7,527 nucleotides of DNA, taken from contig JASHZK010000397.1 of NCBI GenBank assembly GCA_030042575.1, positions 1 through 7,527 of the forward strand, read 5' to 3'. A program made the translations under genes and the position numbers. The notes under the pieces were generated by a model. It was not told where the DNA came from and searched no databases. It saw only the letters and a list, made by a program, of their open reading frames with translations. The stretch comes from Acidimicrobiales bacterium (GTDB lineage: Bacteria > Actinomycetota > Acidimicrobiia > Acidimicrobiales > UBA8190). Positions within the stretch are counted from its first letter, which is position 1, and every line of letters begins with the position of its first letter. Below, piece after piece: positions 4,149 to 7,527 of this stretch.

Positions 4149-5686
4149 GGCTCCGGGAGCAGTTCTGCTTCGGCGACGGCCAGCACCGTCTCGATGGATT
4201 CGGGGGTCGCCTCCGACCCGTCACCCCGTCCGGCCCTGACCAGGATGCCGACAGCGAGGACGGCGGCGGCGAGGAGGCTGAAACTGACGGAGAACCCCGT
4301 GGTGTAGCCGTGCACGGCCGCCAAGCGGGCTGCGCCGGGCACATGGGCATGGGCCACCAGGAAGGACACGGTGGCGCTGGCCGCCACCGTGTTGAGCAGG
4401 GCGGTGCCCAGGCTGCTGCCCACCTGTTGGGTGGTGTTCACCAAGGCACTGGCCACACCGGCGTCCTTGAAGTCCACGTTGACCAGAGCGGTGGAGCTCA
4501 TGGGCACGAAGGTGGTCCCCATTCCCAGACTCACGACGAGCTCGGCCGGAAGCATCAGGGCGAGATAGGAGCTCCCCACTTGTACCCGGGTGAACAGCAG
4601 AAGCCCCAGGGCCGCCACTGTCAGGCCCGTCATCATGAGCGGGCGCGGCCCGACCCTGGGGAGCAGCCGGCTGGAGATGCTGGCGCCGGCGATGATCCCG
4701 GCCGAGAAAGGAAGGAAGGCGAAGCCCGTCTTCAACACCGAGTAGTGCAGTGTCCCCTGGAAGAAGTAAGTCAGGAAGAGGAACGTGCCCAACATGGCGC
4801 ATCCCACCAGCAACGACGCCAGGAAGGCGCCACCACGATTGCGATCGAGCACCACCCGCATCGGGAACAGCGGGTGGGGAGAGCGCATCTCGAGCACGAC
4901 GAACAGGGCCAGGGCCACGACGGCCGTTGACAGCAGCGCCACCGTGAGGGGAGCAGCCCACCCGTCGGTGCCGGCGGTCGAGAAACCGTAGACGAGCATG
5001 AACAGCGCACCGGTCACCGTGGTGGCACCGATCAAGTCATAGCCGCCGGCGGCGGGGCTGCGGCTCTCGTGCACGACGCGACGGGCGGCGAGGGCGGCGA
5101 ACACGCCGATGGGCACGTTGATGAGCAAGGTCCAGCGCCAGGAGGCGAACTGCGTCAGGGTCCCTCCCAGGATGAGCCCGATGGCGGCCCCGCCCCCGGC
5201 GATGGCGCCGTACACGCCGAAGGCCCGGGCCCGCTCCTTGGGCTCGGTGAAGGTGGTGCTGAGCAGGGAGAGGGCGGCCGGTGCCATCACGGCGGCGAAG
5301 GCTCCCTGCAGCACCCGGGCTCCGAAGAGCATGGCTGGGTCCTGAGCCATCCCGCCAAGGGCCGACGAGGCGGCGAAGCCGATGAGACCGAACATGAACA
5401 TCCGCCGACGTCCCAGGTAGTCGGCGATACGTCCACCCAGAAGCAAGAGCGTGCCGAAGGCCAGCGTGTAGCAGGTGACCACCCATTGGCGGTCGTCCAC
5501 CGAGATGTGCAGCGCACGCTGGGCCGACGGAAGGGCGATGATGACCACAGAGGCATCGAGGACCACCATCAGCTGAGCCAGGGCGATGACGGCCAGGGCC
5601 CGGAAGCGCTTGGGATCGAGCTTGGCGCTGTCTTGTCTGGCTGGAGCGCTGCCTCGGACCGGAGTGTCGTCTGCGGTGGTGGTCAT
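4136..5686 (-). CDS. MFS drug-exporter, DHA2 family (14 TM)
   Basis: A 516-residue integral membrane protein, the length of 14-helix DHA2 proton antiporters (QacA/EmrB/LfrA type), expected to expel lipophilic or cationic compounds. Visible signatures: motif D1 LDASVVIIALP (43-53), motif A GGRIADYLGRRR (84-95), motif B around ARVLQGAFAAVMAP (123-136), and antiporter motif C GAIAGGGAAIGLILGG (160-175). WRW-x-LLINVPIG (183-194) is typical of DHA2. About 20 polar residues precede TM1 and a 35-residue acidic tail ends the protein. ATG 5686 has AAGGA 5 nt upstream. It is divergent from a tetR gene with a palindrome between -35 and -10, so repression by TetR is very likely. Substrate unknown. The 3' end overlaps the Clp-N gene by 13 bp, tail to tail. 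Confidence 0.92.
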   Translation of the reverse strand: MTTTADDTPVRGSAPARQDSAKLDPKRFRALAVIALAQLMVVLDASVVIIALPSAQRALHISVDDRQWVVTCYTLAFGTLLLLGGRIADYLGRRRMFMFGLIGFAASSALGGMAQDPAMLFGARVLQGAFAAVMAPAALSLLSTTFTEPKERARAFGVYGAIAGGGAAIGLILGGTLTQFASWRWTLLINVPIGVFAALAARRVVHESRSPAAGGYDLIGATTVTGALFMLVYGFSTAGTDGWAAPLTVALLSTAVVALALFVVLEMRSPHPLFPMRVVLDRNRGGAFLASLLVGCAMLGTFLFLTYFFQGTLHYSVLKTGFAFLPFSAGIIAGASISSRLLPRVGPRPLMMTGLTVAALGLLLFTRVQVGSSYLALMLPAELVVSLGMGTTFVPMSSTALVNVDFKDAGVASALVNTTQQVGSSLGTALLNTVAASATVSFLVAHAHVPGAARLAAVHGYTTGFSVSFSLLAAAVLAVGILVRAGRGDGSEATPESIETVLAVAEAELLPEPQSA

Positions 5687-5709
5687 GGGGATCCTTGCCT
5701 GCCGTGGCC

Positions 5710-5737
5710 TCGACTGGGCTGTCCGGCCTGGTATAAT
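5710..5737 (+). promoter_or_regulatory. Promoter of the tetR gene
   Basis: A consensus -10 TATAAT (5732-5737) with a partial -35 TCGACT (5710-5715, 4 of 6) at 16 bp. Transcription would start near 5744-5745, giving a leader of about 70 nt that contains the whole operator region and the Shine-Dalgarno at 5801-5805. This promoter lies inside the exporter's 5' leader. Confidence 0.6.
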
Positions 5738-5747
5738 CGGAGCGGTT

Positions 5748-5787
5748 GTTCCGTTTTATGGGACACTATACGGAACGATCGTTCCGT
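5748..5787. promoter_or_regulatory. TetR operator region: 18-bp perfect palindrome plus weaker site
   Basis: ACGGAACGATCGTTCCGT (5770-5787) is a perfect 18-bp palindrome lying almost exactly in the spacer of the exporter promoter. A second, imperfect inverted repeat, TGTTCC (5747-5752) with GGGACA (5760-5765), flanks the predicted start sites of both transcripts. GTTCCGTTT occurs twice, at 5748-5756 and 5781-5789, 33 bp or about three helical turns apart. Binding by the adjacent TetR would block the exporter promoter directly and impede its own elongation. Confidence 0.8.
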
Positions 5788-5794
5788 TTGTCAA
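5765..5794 (-). promoter_or_regulatory. Promoter of the exporter gene
   Basis: Read on the minus strand, a perfect -35 TTGACA (5794-5789) and a -10 TATAGT (5770-5765, 5 of 6) stand 18 bp apart. The spacer is almost entirely the palindromic operator. The start would be near 5757, leaving a leader of about 70 nt to ATG 5686. By consensus this is the best promoter in the window, consistent with a gene held off by a repressor. Confidence 0.75.
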
Positions 5795-5814
5795 GGGGCC
5801 GGAGGCAGGCCGCC

Positions 5815-6450
5815 GTGCAGGTGCCACAGCGAGACGCAGCCGAGACGCCGATAGAGCTGGCCGACCACCGCCAGCTTCGGGCCGACGCCCAGCGCAATCG
5901 CCGCCGCATCCTCGAGGCAGCCGAGGAGGTGTTCGGCCGCGACGGCATCTCGGCACCGGTGGACCTGGTGGCCGAGCGAGCCGGAGTGGGGGTGGGCACG
6001 CTCTATCGCCATTTCCCCACCAAAGAAGCGCTGTTCGAGGCGATCGTCCTCGACAAGCTCGACGACCTGATCGCGGCGGCCGATGCCGACGTCGAGAAGG
6101 GCGACGCCACGGAGGCCTTTTTCGATTTTTTGCTTCGGATGGCCGAGGAGGTCACCCTCAAGCACGACCTTTTCGACGCCCTGGCCGCAGCCGGAATCGA
6201 TTTCAAGTCGAGATGCGTCGATCGGGCGCAGTATCTCAAACAGTCTCTCGACCGGTTGCGTCAGCGCGCCGTCGACGCCGGAGGTGTCCGCGACGACGTG
6301 ACCATGGAGCAGGTCATGGGTCTCGTGATGGGCGCCTGCAGCTTCGAGCGCTCGGGTGTCTCCGACGACGTCGCCCGCCGTCTGGTCGGCGTCGTGTGCG
6401 ACGGCTTGAGGACGGGCCGCTCAACTCACCAGAGCTCGAACGGCGCCTGA
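5815..6450 (+). CDS. TetR/AcrR-family repressor (SbtR-like C-terminus)
   Basis: A 211-residue regulator. Residues 20-75 form the TetR DNA-binding domain: ADAQRNRRRILEAAEEVF (helix 1, basic), then the helix-turn-helix APVDLVAERAGVGVGTLYRHF (47-67) and the PTKEAL segment. The remaining 135 residues are the helical ligand-binding and dimerisation domain, closest in feel to the SbtR-like group common in actinobacteria (from memory). GTG 5815 is chosen because GGAGG (5801-5805) lies 9 nt upstream. The frame is open back to TTG 5746 and ATG 5758, but that stretch is the operator and predicted leader. Divergent from the DHA2 exporter, it is the probable repressor of that gene and of itself, relieved by a compound the pump exports. 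It ends 30 bp from the convergent VOC gene. Confidence 0.9.
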   Translation: MQVPQRDAAETPIELADHRQLRADAQRNRRRILEAAEEVFGRDGISAPVDLVAERAGVGVGTLYRHFPTKEALFEAIVLDKLDDLIAAADADVEKGDATEAFFDFLLRMAEEVTLKHDLFDALAAAGIDFKSRCVDRAQYLKQSLDRLRQRAVDAGGVRDDVTMEQVMGLVMGACSFERSGVSDDVARRLVGVVCDGLRTGRSTHQSSNGA

Positions 6451-6480
6451 CGGCGCAGGAGCCCTCGTCCCGGTGCTCGG

Positions 6481-7257
6481 TCAGGAATTGGGCCCCTGGC
6501 GTAGCTTGAAGGCAGCTCCGCTCGGGTCGGTCACGGTCGCCATCCGTCCGTAGGGGGTGTCGGCGGCCTCCTGGGTCACGCCACCGCCCAGCGAACGCAG
6601 CTTGGCCACGCTGGCGTCCACGTCCTCGGTCTCCCAGTACACCGACCAGTACGACCCGCCGGGCGCAACGAAGGCCCCGGCGTCCATGATCCCGGCCAGC
6701 TCGCTCCCACCTCCCGGGCGCAACACGGTGTAGCGGAAGTCGTCTGTGTCGGAGAGCGTCTGCGTCTCCCAGCCGAAAACCGAGCCATAGAAGGCGACGG
6801 CACCGTCGTAATCGGTGGTCATCAGTTCGAACCAGCTCGGCGACCCGGGCTCGTCCAGGACGGTGAAGCCGGGGAAGGTCCCCTGCTGCCAGGCTCCCAG
6901 GCCGGCGCCCGCGGGATCGGTCAGCACGGCTTGGATCCCCAGGTCGGCCACGGCCGCGGGAGGAACGACGATGTGGGCGCCCTCGGCCTCCGCCCGCTTC
7001 ACCAGCCCGGCGACGTCGTCGGTGGCCAGGTAGACCTTCCACGTGTTCTGCGCCGGCATGTCGCCCATGTCCCCCATGCCCCCGGCTACGGGCACGCCCT
7101 TGCGGTCGAACATGAAGTAGCCGCCGAAGTCGGGGTTCGGCTCCCCCGCCTCCCAGCCGAGCAGCTCGCTGTAGAAGCGGCGACTGCCCTCCACGTCGGA
7201 GGTCCACAGATCGGCCCAGCACGGGGCTCCGGTCGGGGCGGTGGTCCGGTTGGTCAT
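6481..7257 (-). CDS. Two-domain VOC protein, Cfp30B-like
   Basis: A 258-residue protein built of two glyoxalase/VOC domains, about 11-125 and 140-253. Each begins with a W-x-[DE]-L-x-[ST] strand and a FY-x-x-[LV][FL]GWE helix end (GAPCWADLWTSD...RRFYSELLGWE; SPSWFELMTTD...AFYGSVFGWE) and ends with a TDP-[AS]-GA strand. Layout and length match mycobacterial Cfp30B (Rv0577, 261 residues), reported as a glyoxalase-like antigen; the substrate here is unknown. The classical four-residue His/Glu metal site is not obvious, so enzymatic activity is open. A GMGDMGDMP stretch (60-68) forms a Met-rich loop in domain 1. ATG 7257 has GAAAGG about 8 nt upstream; the open frame continues to 7377 but those 40 residues look non-coding. 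A palindrome at 7284-7299 may control it. Confidence 0.9.
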   Translation of the reverse strand: MTNRTTAPTGAPCWADLWTSDVEGSRRFYSELLGWEAGEPNPDFGGYFMFDRKGVPVAGGMGDMGDMPAQNTWKVYLATDDVAGLVKRAEAEGAHIVVPPAAVADLGIQAVLTDPAGAGLGAWQQGTFPGFTVLDEPGSPSWFELMTTDYDGAVAFYGSVFGWETQTLSDTDDFRYTVLRPGGGSELAGIMDAGAFVAPGGSYWSVYWETEDVDASVAKLRSLGGGVTQEAADTPYGRMATVTDPSGAAFKLRQGPNS

Positions 7258-7283
7258 GGTCGCTGCCTTTCTCGGCACGATGG

Positions 7284-7299
7284 CGTCGTCGTGACGACG
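7284..7299. promoter_or_regulatory. 16-bp palindrome upstream of the VOC gene
   Basis: CGTCGTC (7284-7290) and GACGACG (7293-7299) are perfect inverted arms around GT. The site is 27 bp before the VOC ATG and 67 bp before the divergent partial gene. It could be an operator. The CGTCGT composition is common in this genome's coding DNA, so chance is possible. Confidence 0.35.
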
Positions 7300-7365
7300 G
7301 GTGGAGGTCACGGAAATCGTCGCTGGACCGCCCAAGATGAAGAGGGCGGCTGGGCTGCGTCTTAC

Positions 7366-7527
7366 ATGATGGTGCAAGACCGTCGTCGTCGCTGGTGCCG
7401 GTTCGTCGTCGTCGGCCCGGCCGGAGGGCGGCTGGCCGAATGCCGGCTGGGAGGCCGGGGCGATCCCGACATGTCGGCTGTCGACACCGTCGCCAGCCTG
7501 TCCCTGCTCGTCCGACGCCTGGGGGCG
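7366..7527 (+). CDS. 5' part of a small STAS-like hypothetical protein
   Basis: From ATG 7366 (or ATG 7369, GTG 7372) the frame is open to the window edge, giving 54 residues: a basic start MMVQDRRRRW, a hydrophobic strand CRFVVVGPAGGRLAEC, then GDPDMSAVDTVASLSLLVRRLGA. The pattern 'VVVGP.G..LA.C.L.G...PD..AVD..A.L.L..RR.G' is familiar from short actinobacterial proteins related to anti-sigma antagonist (STAS) folds, which continue with a segment on Leu/Asp before a LLELAGL-type end. This is a resemblance from memory. The 3' end is outside the window. It is divergent from the VOC gene. No Shine-Dalgarno lies at normal distance, so the exact start is uncertain. Confidence 0.6.
   Translation, partial: MMVQDRRRRWCRFVVVGPAGGRLAECRLGGRGDPDMSAVDTVASLSLLVRRLGA

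Noticed and set aside
3179..4930. Very long plus-strand open frame (over 580 codons) through the Clp-N and exporter region
   Set aside because: Its product is low-complexity Gly/Arg/His/Gln-rich, with no domain. It is out of frame with the Clp-N gene and antisense to the exporter gene, a usual shadow in GC-rich DNA.
5746..5814. TTG 5746 or ATG 5758 as start of TetR
   Set aside because: The extra residues would be encoded by the operator, and no Shine-Dalgarno precedes these codons; GTG 5815 has GGAGG at 9 nt.
5586..6509. Plus-strand open frame of about 307 codons covering the tetR gene
   Set aside because: Arg/Pro/Gly-rich shadow in another frame; the TetR frame has a real domain and a Shine-Dalgarno.
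6314..7222. Minus-strand open frame of about 302 codons over the VOC gene
   Set aside because: Arg/Gly-rich frame-shifted shadow of the VOC gene, with no family features.

Overview
This is a GC-rich window with frequent GTG starts and genes on both strands. It carries families typical of Actinomycetota: a class III nucleotidyl cyclase, a ClpC-type N-domain protein, a Cfp30B-like double VOC protein and a DHA2 exporter with a TetR regulator. Several genes seem to have a -10 element directly before the start codon, which would fit leaderless transcription. An acidimicrobial or other non-streptomycete actinobacterium is my guess; no rRNA or marker gene is present to prove it.

Left part (1-2066). 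The 3' end of an unidentified gene closes at a strong hairpin (136-169). Then come a BNR/Asp-box beta-propeller protein (244-1113) and a small DUF4760-like protein (1263-1595). The gap 1596-2096 has no intact gene but is rich in signals: a promoter-like -10 with the first codons of what looks like a decayed VOC gene (1612-1701), nested inverted repeats (1663-1768), a good sigma70-type promoter (1772-1800), and a transcript of about 113 nt ending at a 13-bp terminator hairpin (1880-1918). That last unit is a candidate small RNA. After it lies a perfect 11-bp-period direct repeat matching the streptomycete PHO box (2005-2026).

Middle (2097-4148). The PHO-box-like element precedes a compact class III adenylate/guanylate cyclase gene (2097-2804). 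A MerR-like helix-turn-helix/coiled-coil protein (2847-3245, minus) is divergent from an ATPase-less ClpC N-domain protein (3300-4148, plus). The two share a very short intergenic region, so the HTH protein is the likely regulator of its neighbour.

Right part (4136-7527). A 14-TM DHA2-type exporter (minus) and a TetR regulator (plus) form a classic efflux/repressor pair. An 18-bp perfect palindrome sits inside the spacer of the exporter promoter, and the two promoters face each other, so each transcript would run through the other's promoter. A two-domain VOC protein related to mycobacterial Cfp30B (minus) follows, with a 16-bp palindrome upstream. The window ends inside a divergent CDS for a small STAS-like hypothetical protein.

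I see no rRNA, tRNA, CRISPR array, transposase or phage gene. The most notable items are the candidate sRNA, the PHO-box/cyclase pairing, the HTH/Clp-N pair and the face-to-face exporter/tetR promoters.
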